From SSSZ01 sp035345935 (lineage in GTDB: Bacteria; Pseudomonadota; Gammaproteobacteria; Burkholderiales; Rhodocyclaceae), in contig DAORDK010000141.1 in the NCBI GenBank assembly GCA_035345935.1, forward strand, positions 1 to 7,292: DNA of 7,292 nt, given 5' to 3'. Shown here in pieces: positions 1 through 6,638 of the stretch. Positions within the stretch are counted from its first letter, which is position 1; every line of letters begins with the position of its first letter. The notes under the pieces were generated by a model, which searched no databases, was not told the DNA's origin, and saw only the letters and a program-made list of their open reading frames with translations. A program made the position numbers and the translations under genes.

Positions 1-149
1 ATGGGGCGATTCCGGTGACCGGCACGGCCATCACGAAAATACTCCCGCCGGTTTCAAGGTTTGCTAAAAACAACAGCCATTCTGCGAAGAAACAGACGGT
101 GCTGGACAAGCTTGCGGCGTTCTTCGAGCGGTATTTCGGGCTGGCCTGA
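1..149 (+). CDS. hsdR: Type I restriction endonuclease subunit R, C-terminal end (partial, 5' end outside window)
   Basis: Only the last 48 codons are visible, read in the frame starting at base 3 and ending at TGA 147-149. The peptide contains VTGTAITKILPPVSRF, then a lysine-rich stretch (AKKQTVLDKL), and ends with AFFERYFGLA. From memory of the family, an ILPPVSRF segment followed by a helical FFERFFGL-type tail is how many EcoEI/EcoAI-like HsdR subunits end (EcoEI_R C-terminal domain). HsdR is the motor and nuclease subunit of type I restriction complexes: it hydrolyses ATP to translocate DNA and cuts unmethylated foreign DNA. The helicase and nuclease motifs lie upstream and cannot be checked here. 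Its position just before a defence sirtuin gene fits a defence island. The assignment rests on a short tail, so another large protein with a similar end cannot be excluded. Confidence 0.66.
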   Translation, partial: GAIPVTGTAITKILPPVSRFAKNNSHSAKKQTVLDKLAAFFERYFGLA

Positions 150-160
150 GTCCAATTCCT

Positions 161-244
161 ATGGACCAACACGCATCCGTCCACCCTGCCAACGCCGCGC
201 TGTTGCCCGCGACGCTGGAGCGGGTGTTTGCTGGGAGCCCGTGA
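161..244 (+). other. Small ATG reading frame (27 codons) abutting the sirtuin gene in the same frame
   Basis: ATG at 161-163 opens 27 codons starting MDQHASVHPANAALLP and ending in FAGSP, with TGA at 242-244. The next base starts the GTG of the sirtuin gene, and both are in the same frame. Replacing the TGA by a sense codon would give a sirtuin with 28 extra N-terminal residues. Upstream of the ATG there is only a weak GAG at 148-150 and no clear Shine-Dalgarno sequence. It could be a translated leader coupled to the sirtuin, a former N-terminal extension cut off by a nonsense mutation, or chance. I do not recognise the peptide. Confidence 0.3.
233..237 (+). promoter_or_regulatory. Ribosome binding site for the sirtuin gene
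   Basis: GGGAG at 233-237 lies 7 bases before the GTG at 245. It is the best Shine-Dalgarno match near the start and supports GTG 245 over the in-frame ATG 161. It sits inside the 27-codon frame, so ribosomes terminating at TGA 242-244 would stop exactly over it. Confidence 0.55.
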
Positions 245-3200
245 GTGCAGTTCATCACCCACGGCCCGGACATCCCCGATGCGCTCTTGCAGGCGCACGA
301 AGAGGGCCGCATGGTGTTTTTCTGCGGCGCTGGCATTTCCTATCCCGCCGGCCTGCCGGGCTTCAATGGGCTGGTGGAAGAGATCTACCGGCTGAATGGC
401 ACGGCGCTCTCAGACATCGAGCGCGAGTCCTTCAACCGTGGGCAGTTCGATGCCACACTCGATCTGCTTGAGCGGCGCCTGCCAGGCCAGCGCTTGGCCG
501 TCCGCCGCGCGCTGGCTCAGGCACTCAAACCCAAGTTGCGTCGCAAAGGCGCCACCGATACGCAGGCGGCGCTGTTGCGGCTTGCGCGCAGCCGTAAAGG
601 TGCGGTGCGGCTGGTCACCACCAACTTCGACCGCGTGTTTCATACGGCGGCCAAGCGGACCGACCAGGTGTTCCAGGCCTACGCAGCACCGATGTTGCCG
701 ATCCCGAAAAATAGCCGCTGGAACGGGCTGGTCTACCTGCACGGCTTGCTGCCCGAAAAACCAGACGACACGGCCCTGAACCGGCTGGTGGTCACCAGCG
801 GAGATTTTGGCCTGGCCTACCTCACTGAGCGATGGGCAGCTCGCTTCGTGAGCGAGCTGTTCCGCAACTACGTGGTGTGCTTCGTGGGCTATAGCATCAA
901 CGATCCGGTGCTGCGCTACATGATGGATGCGCTGGCCGCCGACCGGATGCTGGGCGAAGTGACACCGCAGGCCTGGGCGCTGGGTGATTGCGAGCCGGGG
1001 CAGGAGCACCGCAAGACCATCGAGTGGGAAGCCAAGGGAGTCACGCCCATCTTGTACGAAGTGGCCGCCGGCAGCCACGACCATTCGGTGCTGCACCAGA
1101 CCTTGCACGCCTGGGCAGACACCTACCGTGATGGCATTCTGGGTAAGGAGCGCATCGTCGTCAGCCACGCCCTGGCGAGGCCATCGGCCAGTACGCAGCA
1201 AGACGACTTCGTCGGCCGGATGTTGTGGGCCTTGTCGGATAAATCCGGTTTGCCGGCCAAACGCTTTGCCGATTTCAACCCCGTCCCGTCGCTCGACTGG
1301 CTGCTGGAGGCATTCTCTGACGAGCGTTTTCAGCACGCTGATCTGGCCCGCTTCGGCGTACCCCCTCACGACGAGGTGGACGCCAAGCTGCGCTTCAGCC
1401 TGATTCGCAGGCCGGCACCCTATGACCGTGCACCGCCGATGCTGCTGGCTTCCGGCGGTATCTCCGGCAGCCAGTGGGATGACGTGATGTTTCATCTGGC
1501 CAGCTGGCTGATGCGCCACCTGGATGACCCGAGGCTGGTCATCTGGATCGCACAACGTGGCGGCCGGTTGCACGACCGTTGGCCGTGGCTGATCGAGCAC
1601 CAACTGGACCGCTTTGCTTCACTGGAGCGTGACGGCAAGACCGCCGAACTGGATGAAATCCGCTCACAGGCACCCAAGGCCATTCCCGGCCCCTTGATGC
1701 GAACGTTGTGGCGCCTGCTGCTCAGCGGCCGGGTGAAATCATCGTGGCACGATCCCGATCTCTATCGGTGGAAAGGTCGGCTGAAGCGGGAGGGGCTGAC
1801 CGCCACACTGCGCTTGGAATTGCGCGAGCTGCTCGCGCCCCAGGTAGCCTTGAAGAAGCCGTTTCGCTGGGGCGAGGAAGAAGAAAGCGCAGACGAACCC
1901 ACGCGCTTGCGACAACTGGTGGACTGGGAACTGGTGCTGGCCGCAGATCATGTGCATTCGTCCCTACGCGACCTTGCCGACGAGCACTGGACATCTGTCC
2001 TGCCGCAACTGCTGGAGGATTTCCAGCAACTGCTGCGTGATGCGCTGGACTTGTTGCGCGAGCTGGGCGAAGCTGACGACCGCAGCGACCGATCGCACTG
2101 GGATCTGCCGTCCATTACTCCGCACTGGCAGAACCGGGGTTTCCGTGACTGGGTGAGCCTGATCGAATTACTGCGCGATACGTGGTTGGCGCTGCGCGGC
2201 AACGACAGTGCTCGCGCGACGCGGATTGCCCAGGCTTGGTTCGAGTTGCCGTATCCCACCTTCAAACGCCTGGCCCTGTTTGCCGCCAGCCACGATGACT
2301 GCATCCCGCCCGAACAGTGGGTGGATTGGCTGCTAGCCGATGGCGCGTGGTGGCTGTGGTCCACGGATACGGGGCGGGAGGTGTTTAGACTGTTCGTTCA
2401 ACAGGGACGGCAATTGGCAGGGGCCGCTCAGGAACGTCTGGAGTCAGCCATTCTGGCTGGCCCGCCTCGCGAGATGTACCGGGATGATCTGCAACCAGAA
2501 CGATGGCATGACTTGGTGGCTCGTTCTGTCTGGCTGCATCTGGCCAAACTGAACGCATCAGGCCTTGCCCTGGGGACACTCGCAGCGGCACGCTTGGTGG
2601 AACTGTCCAATGCATACCCGCAATTGCAGTTGGCAGCCAACGAGCGTGACGAGTTCTCCCACTGGATGAGCGGCACCGGCGATCCGGACTATGAAGAAAG
2701 CCGTGACGTCGACATCGCACCTCGAAAACGTCGTGATCTCGTTCAATGGCTCACAAAGCCGCCGCCTGAACGGCGACCGTTCTACGAAGACACGTGGCGC
2801 GACGTTTGCCGCACCCGCTTCTTTCACAGTCTGTACGCGCTATGCGATCTGGCACGGGATGGCGTATGGCCAGCCAGCCGATGGCGCGAGGCCCTGCAAA
2901 CCTGGGGCGAAGAAGGCATGGTATTGCGGTCCTGGCGATACGCCGCGCCTTTGGTGCAGACCATGCCCGATGCCGTCCTTCAGGAGATTGCCCACGGTGT
3001 GACGTGGTGGATCGAAACGGTTTCGAAGTCGATCAGTCAGCACGAGGAAATTCTGCTGAACCTGTGTCGCCGAGTTCTTGCCCTGCAACTCGAAGCAGGC
3101 ACCGGCATGACTCGCAATGGGGAATCGATTGACCAGCCTGTTACCGAGGCCATCAATCATCCAGTCGGGCATGTCACCCAGGCGCTGATCAACCTCTGGT

Positions 3201-4069
3201 TCAAACGCAATCCGAACGACGACGATCAGCTTCCAGCCGACATCAAACCATTTTTCACCGAAATCTGCGATGTGCAGGTGGGCCGGTTCCGCCACGGCCG
3301 TGTGCTGTTGGGTTCGCGACTGATCTCGCTTTTCCGCGTGGATCGAATCTGGACCGAGAAATACCTGCTGCCCCTGTTCAGTTGGAACAATCCCGGCGAA
3401 GCGAAAGCGGTGTGGGAAGGTTTCCTCTGGTCGCCACGCTTGTACCAGCCCTTGCTGATTGCGTTCAAACCGCAGCTCCTCGAGAGCGCAAACCACTACG
3501 CCGACTTAGGCGAACACCGCCAGCAGTTCGCAGCTTTCTTGACTTATGCAGCACTCGGTCCAACCGAGGGCTACTCCGTGGATGAGTTCCGATCCGCGAT
3601 TGGAACGCTACCCCAGGAAGGACTGGAGGAATGCGCGCAAGCTTTATCGCAGGCACTTGAAGGTGCCGCCGACCAGCGCGAGGACTATTGGAAGAACCGT
3701 GTCCAGCCTTTCTGGCAACACGTTTGGCCAAAGTCCCGCGACCTCGCCACGCCGCGAATCGCTGAATCATTGACCCGGCTGGTCATTGCTGCCCGAACTG
3801 TGTTCCCGGCAGCCTTGGCCGCGGTGCAAGACTGGCTGCAACCCATTGATCATCCACATTACGTCGTACATCGACTGCACGAATCAGGGCTGTGCGCACA
3901 ATTCCCGGATGATGCTCTACATCTATTGAATGCTGTGATTACCGACCAACAGTGGGCGCCCCGAGAGTTGGGGCAATGTTTGGACGAGATCGTGCAAACC
4001 GCGCCACAGCTTGCGCAAGATGCCCGATACCTACGGCTTCGAGAGTATTCGCGGAGACGAGGGGTGTGA
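245..4069 (+). CDS. dsr1: Anti-phage defence-associated sirtuin (SIR2 domain protein, Dsr1-like)
   Basis: This 1274-residue protein has a SIR2-type NAD-binding domain at about residues 20-270. Visible motifs are GAGIS (28-32) in the Rossmann glycine loop, TTNFDRVF (125-132), YLHG (164-167) and GYSINDPVLRY (215-225). N127 and H166 match the Asn and His needed for NAD+ cleavage in SIR2 defence proteins such as DSR2 and ThsA. In that family, phage sensing triggers NAD+ depletion and abortive infection, so an NADase rather than a deacetylase is inferred here. Residues from about 300 to the end are Trp-, Leu- and Arg-rich and look helical. No known motif stands out, and I infer a sensing or oligomerisation scaffold. 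No signal peptide or membrane segment is evident, so it is probably cytoplasmic. The frame is intact. The GTG start is chosen for its GGGAG site and because a TGA lies directly upstream in frame. Length and architecture fit Dsr1 better than ThsA; the symbol is less certain than the SIR2 call. Confidence 0.85.
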   Translation: MQFITHGPDIPDALLQAHEEGRMVFFCGAGISYPAGLPGFNGLVEEIYRLNGTALSDIERESFNRGQFDATLDLLERRLPGQRLAVRRALAQALKPKLRRKGATDTQAALLRLARSRKGAVRLVTTNFDRVFHTAAKRTDQVFQAYAAPMLPIPKNSRWNGLVYLHGLLPEKPDDTALNRLVVTSGDFGLAYLTERWAARFVSELFRNYVVCFVGYSINDPVLRYMMDALAADRMLGEVTPQAWALGDCEPGQEHRKTIEWEAKGVTPILYEVAAGSHDHSVLHQTLHAWADTYRDGILGKERIVVSHALARPSASTQQDDFVGRMLWALSDKSGLPAKRFADFNPVPSLDWLLEAFSDERFQHADLARFGVPPHDEVDAKLRFSLIRRPAPYDRAPPMLLASGGISGSQWDDVMFHLASWLMRHLDDPRLVIWIAQRGGRLHDRWPWLIEHQLDRFASLERDGKTAELDEIRSQAPKAIPGPLMRTLWRLLLSGRVKSSWHDPDLYRWKGRLKREGLTATLRLELRELLAPQVALKKPFRWGEEEESADEPTRLRQLVDWELVLAADHVHSSLRDLADEHWTSVLPQLLEDFQQLLRDALDLLRELGEADDRSDRSHWDLPSITPHWQNRGFRDWVSLIELLRDTWLALRGNDSARATRIAQAWFELPYPTFKRLALFAASHDDCIPPEQWVDWLLADGAWWLWSTDTGREVFRLFVQQGRQLAGAAQERLESAILAGPPREMYRDDLQPERWHDLVARSVWLHLAKLNASGLALGTLAAARLVELSNAYPQLQLAANERDEFSHWMSGTGDPDYEESRDVDIAPRKRRDLVQWLTKPPPERRPFYEDTWRDVCRTRFFHSLYALCDLARDGVWPASRWREALQTWGEEGMVLRSWRYAAPLVQTMPDAVLQEIAHGVTWWIETVSKSISQHEEILLNLCRRVLALQLEAGTGMTRNGESIDQPVTEAINHPVGHVTQALINLWFKRNPNDDDQLPADIKPFFTEICDVQVGRFRHGRVLLGSRLISLFRVDRIWTEKYLLPLFSWNNPGEAKAVWEGFLWSPRLYQPLLIAFKPQLLESANHYADLGEHRQQFAAFLTYAALGPTEGYSVDEFRSAIGTLPQEGLEECAQALSQALEGAADQREDYWKNRVQPFWQHVWPKSRDLATPRIAESLTRLVIAARTVFPAALAAVQDWLQPIDHPHYVVHRLHESGLCAQFPDDALHLLNAVITDQQWAPRELGQCLDEIVQTAPQLAQDARYLRLREYSRRRGV

Positions 4070-4163
4070 GGTGGCGGTGCAGATTCCCGCAGCAACACAC
4101 GCCAGCGCTCGTTAGCCCCAATAGCGAATCGTTCGGTAGTAAACTGTACGCCACCAATACTTG

Positions 4164-4192
4164 ACGCCCAACCCCTCTCGGTTGGGCGTTTT
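4164..4192 (+). terminator. Rho-independent terminator of the sirtuin gene
   Basis: A perfect 10-bp stem, ACGCCCAACC (4164-4173) with GGTTGGGCGT (4180-4189), encloses the 6-base loop CCTCTC and runs into TTTT (4189-4192). It starts 94 bases after the sirtuin stop. On the opposite strand the hairpin is not followed by a T run, so it should act mainly on plus-strand transcripts. It may still impede transcription arriving from arsA. Confidence 0.85.
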
Positions 4193-4193
4193 C

Positions 4194-4453
4194 GCATCCG
4201 GGCTGCGCAGACGGTGCGTGGTTTCTGGCCGTTCTGAGAGCGCCGCCGGTCGGTTGGAGATACACGTCGCGGTGCGCCATCCATTCTTGGGGCGATAGCG
4301 AGTCCCTGGCTGCGCCCATCTGAATTGCTTGCGGAATCACTTCGGCCGCGTCGATCCGTTCCACCTGGATCGTGCCTCGTCGGACGCTCAGGTCTCTTTG
4401 TTCTGGATCGCGTGCTTGCCTCCAGAGGAGCGCGGACGCCAGGACTTCATCAT
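4194..4453 (-). pseudogene. Possible remnant of an unidentified gene
   Basis: One minus-strand frame across this stretch reads like real protein rather than an antisense shadow. It is mixed and charged, including RDPEQRDLSVRRGTIQVERI, then DAAEVIPQAI and SLSPQEWMAHRDVYLQP. No real gene lies on the opposite strand here, so it is not a shadow of one. It has no good start with a ribosome binding site, and below about 4190 the frame runs into the terminator hairpin and then antisense to the sirtuin gene. I do not recognise the family. It could be a decayed fragment left by insertion or recombination at the module junction, or a chance open frame in GC-rich DNA. Confidence 0.22.
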
Positions 4454-4488
4454 GCCTGGCCCCGGCCGTCAGGGCCTGCGGGCGATTC

Positions 4489-6237
4489 TCAGGCGACGAC
4501 GGCAGCCAATCCGGCGGAACCGATGGGCGCCTGGGCCAGCCAGGGCACCAGGGCGCAGCGGGGGCAGGGTTCGTCCTCGACCCGCTGGATGAGGGGCAAC
4601 TCGCTGGCGCCCCGCTGGGCGAGACGGGGGTCCGTCGTTCCGCTGGCCAGCAGGGACTGGTTGATGACCCAGGCGTAGGGGGCGATGCCGGCCCGGGCGA
4701 GGTCGGCCTGCAGGCGTTCCGCCTCATGCACCGGCGTCGCCTCGGGCAGGGTAACGATGAGGATGCGGGTGTAGTCCGGGTCGCGCAGGCGGGGCAGGAG
4801 CAGGCGCACCGATTCCGGCATGTCGCCCTGGGTGCGCATCACCTCCCGGTGGTAGGCCTCGGCGGCGTCGAGGAGCAGGATGGTGTGGCCGGTGGGCGCC
4901 GTGTCGAGGACGACGAAGCCGTCGCGGCCGGCATCCACCGTGCGGGCGAAGGCACGGAAGACGGCGATCTCTTCCGTGCACGGGGAGCGCAGATCTTCCT
5001 CCAGCAGGGCGCGGCCGCTGGCGTCCAGGTGCCGGCCTGCCCGCTCCAGGACCTCGGCGCTATAGTCGGCCACTTCCCGGGCCGGGTCGATGCGGGTGAC
5101 GGTCAGCCCGGGCAGGGCGCCGTCCACGGTCCCCGCCACATGGGCGGCGGGGTCGGTGGTGGACAGGGTTACCGCATGGCCCCGGGCGGCCAGGGCGACG
5201 GCGATGGCCGCCGCCACCGTGGTCTTGCCGACGCCTCCCTTGCCCATGGTCATCACCACGCCGTGGCCGGCTTGAGCGATGTCTTCCACCAGCCTGGCCA
5301 AGCCGGGGGGCAGGGGCGCAGTCGGCATCGGCGCAAGGGCCGGCAGAGGCACGCTGCCGGGGTCGGCCATGCGGCGCAGGGCGGCAAGGCCCACGGTGCC
5401 GAGGGGCAGGAAGGGGATGGTGCGGCGGGGCAGTCCGGCCAGGCCGGCGGGCAGGGCCGCCAACGCTTCGGCGGCCCGGCGGGCCATGGCGGTGGCGACG
5501 GCGTCGTCCGGCCGGCCATCGGCGAACAGGCCGTTGATGCTCAACTGCAGGTTGGTCACCCCCAAGGCGGCCAGTTCGCCGCGGGTGCGTTCGGCCTCGC
5601 GCAGGGCGGAGGCCTCGGGGCGGCTGACCAGGATCACCGTAGTTGCGGCCGGATCGGCGAGGCGCTGCACGCTGGCGGCGTAAAGGGACTTCTGCTTTTC
5701 CAGCCCGGCCAGCGGGCCGAGACAGGAAGCGCCGCCGGTGGAGGAGGAAATGAATTCGTTCCACGCCGAGGGCAGGGTGAGGAGGCGCAGGGTATGGCCG
5801 GTGGGCGCCGTGTCGAAGATGACGTGGTCGAAGGCCGCCGTGGCGGCGGGGTCGCCGAGGAGCTTGGAGAACTCGTCGAAGGCGGCGATCTCCACCGTGC
5901 AGGCGCCGGAGAACTGCTCTTCCATGCTCTGGATGGCGGCCGCCGGGAGGATGCCGCGGTAGGGAGCGACCATGCGCTCCCGGTAATCCCGGGCCGCCGC
6001 CTCGGGGTCGATGTTGAGGGCGAACAGTCCCGGCGCATCGGGGATGGCGGTCGGCGCCGCTCCCAGGCGGGTGCCCAGCACTTCATCGAGGTTGGAGGCC
6101 GGGTCGGTGCTGACGATCAGCACCTGGCGCCCGGCATCCGCCAGGGCCAGGCCGGTGGCGCAGGAAAGCGAGGTCTTGCCCACGCCGCCCTTGCCGGTGA
6201 AGAAGAGGGTGCGGGTGCGGGCGTCGGCGAGGGTCAT
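4489..6237 (-). CDS. arsA: Arsenite-stimulated ATPase ArsA
   Basis: This 582-residue protein has the classical two-half ArsA layout and about the family's usual length. Half A1 has the P-loop GKGGVGKT (15-22) and the signal-transduction motif DTAPTGHT (142-149). Half A2 repeats them at 332-339 and 445-452, with a linker around 290-325. The three As(III)/Sb(III)-binding cysteines known from plasmid R773 ArsA (C113, C172, C422) have clear counterparts at C113, C172 and C420. ArsA is a soluble ATPase that docks on the membrane arsenite pump, takes As(III) from ArsD and energises export by ATP hydrolysis. Here the encoded pump is Acr3 rather than ArsB. ATG 6237 lies 18 bases after the arsD stop without a strong Shine-Dalgarno site, suggesting coupled translation from arsD. 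The C-terminus carries an extra CPRC (558-561). Convergent with the sirtuin gene. Confidence 0.96.
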   Translation of the reverse strand: MTLADARTRTLFFTGKGGVGKTSLSCATGLALADAGRQVLIVSTDPASNLDEVLGTRLGAAPTAIPDAPGLFALNIDPEAAARDYRERMVAPYRGILPAAAIQSMEEQFSGACTVEIAAFDEFSKLLGDPAATAAFDHVIFDTAPTGHTLRLLTLPSAWNEFISSSTGGASCLGPLAGLEKQKSLYAASVQRLADPAATTVILVSRPEASALREAERTRGELAALGVTNLQLSINGLFADGRPDDAVATAMARRAAEALAALPAGLAGLPRRTIPFLPLGTVGLAALRRMADPGSVPLPALAPMPTAPLPPGLARLVEDIAQAGHGVVMTMGKGGVGKTTVAAAIAVALAARGHAVTLSTTDPAAHVAGTVDGALPGLTVTRIDPAREVADYSAEVLERAGRHLDASGRALLEEDLRSPCTEEIAVFRAFARTVDAGRDGFVVLDTAPTGHTILLLDAAEAYHREVMRTQGDMPESVRLLLPRLRDPDYTRILIVTLPEATPVHEAERLQADLARAGIAPYAWVINQSLLASGTTDPRLAQRGASELPLIQRVEDEPCPRCALVPWLAQAPIGSAGLAAVVA

Positions 6238-6255
6238 GGCTTTAGAGCTTGAGCG

Positions 6256-6621
6256 TCAGCAGGTGCCCGGCTTGCAGCCGCAACTGCCTACCTTGATGTG
6301 AGGCTTGTCGGCGGTGGCGAGGGCGAGGCCCAGCTTCTGGGCCAGTTGCGGGCGGGTGAGGTAGATGCCGGTGGAGACCACATGGCCGTCCACCGCCAGG
6401 ATGGGCAGGCGGTCCATGCCCGCTTCCATCTCCTTGACCACCGCCGGGTTGGCGGCGAAGGCCTGGGGTTCCTGGCCGAGATTGTGGCGGGCCACGGCGA
6501 CGCCCTGTTCCTCGACCCATTTCAGGTCGGCGGCGAACTGGGCGAGCACCGGATCGACATCGACGCCGCAGACGCCGGTGGAGCAGCACATGGCGGGGTC
6601 GAACACTTCCAGTTTTTTCAT
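6256..6621 (-). CDS. arsD: Arsenic metallochaperone ArsD
   Basis: This 121-residue protein begins MKKLEVFDPAMCCSTGVCG. It carries the C12, C13 and C18 set that forms the As(III) site in R773 ArsD and is needed to hand the metalloid to ArsA. The tail has C114, C116 and C121 in the pattern SCGCKPGTC, instead of the two vicinal pairs (112/113 and 119/120) of R773. The fold is thioredoxin-like, soluble and usually dimeric, and the length matches the family. ATG 6621 is chosen because AAGGAG lies 6 bases upstream and the N-terminal sequence matches known ArsD. The frame is open further upstream, but that part would overlap acr3 and does not resemble ArsD. The gene lies 17 bases after acr3 and 18 bases before arsA. 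ArsD can also act as a weak repressor in some systems; nothing here tests that. Confidence 0.95.
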   Translation of the reverse strand: MKKLEVFDPAMCCSTGVCGVDVDPVLAQFAADLKWVEEQGVAVARHNLGQEPQAFAANPAVVKEMEAGMDRLPILAVDGHVVSTGIYLTRPQLAQKLGLALATADKPHIKVGSCGCKPGTC

Positions 6622-6627
6622 GGGGGT

Positions 6628-6633
6628 CTCCTT
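6628..6633 (-). promoter_or_regulatory. Ribosome binding site of arsD
   Basis: On the minus strand this reads AAGGAG, 6 bases before ATG 6621. It is a consensus Shine-Dalgarno sequence and fixes the arsD start. It lies in the short gap after the acr3 stop, so arsD has its own strong initiation site within the operon transcript. Confidence 0.8.
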
Positions 6634-6638
6634 GGAAA

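Larger units (their letters stand above)
4070..4488. other. Spacer between the convergent defence and arsenic modules
   Basis: These 419 bases lie between the sirtuin stop and the arsA stop. Apart from the terminator at 4164-4192 and a possible minus-strand gene remnant, I see no tRNA, insertion-sequence end, CRISPR repeat or convincing promoter. GC is 57-58% in the two lines I counted (4081-4140 and 4321-4380), like the sirtuin gene and clearly below arsA, so the compositional boundary lies near the arsA end of the spacer. No good terminator for the ars operon was found. The best candidate, GGCCC (4458-4462) with GGGCC (4472-4476), lacks a T tract. Confidence 0.6.

Noticed and set aside
410..1603. 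Minus-strand open frame of 397 codons within the sirtuin gene
   Set aside because: It overlaps the conserved SIR2 domain on the other strand, has a scattered His/Gln-rich composition and shows no recognisable motif, so it is a coding shadow.
3939..4193. Continuation of the spacer minus-strand frame into the sirtuin 3' end
   Set aside because: It runs through the terminator hairpin and then antisense to real coding sequence, and the peptide loses its protein-like character there.
4458..4476. Hairpin GGCCC/GGGCC as a terminator of the ars operon
   Set aside because: The stem is only 5 bp with a 9-base loop and there is no T run after it on the minus strand.
4372..6252. Plus-strand open frame of 626 codons opposite arsA, rich in Gly, Gln and His
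   Set aside because: It is antisense to a complete, motif-rich arsA in very GC-rich DNA, where stop codons are rare in opposite frames. Its composition is low complexity and it shows no domain or ribosome binding site.
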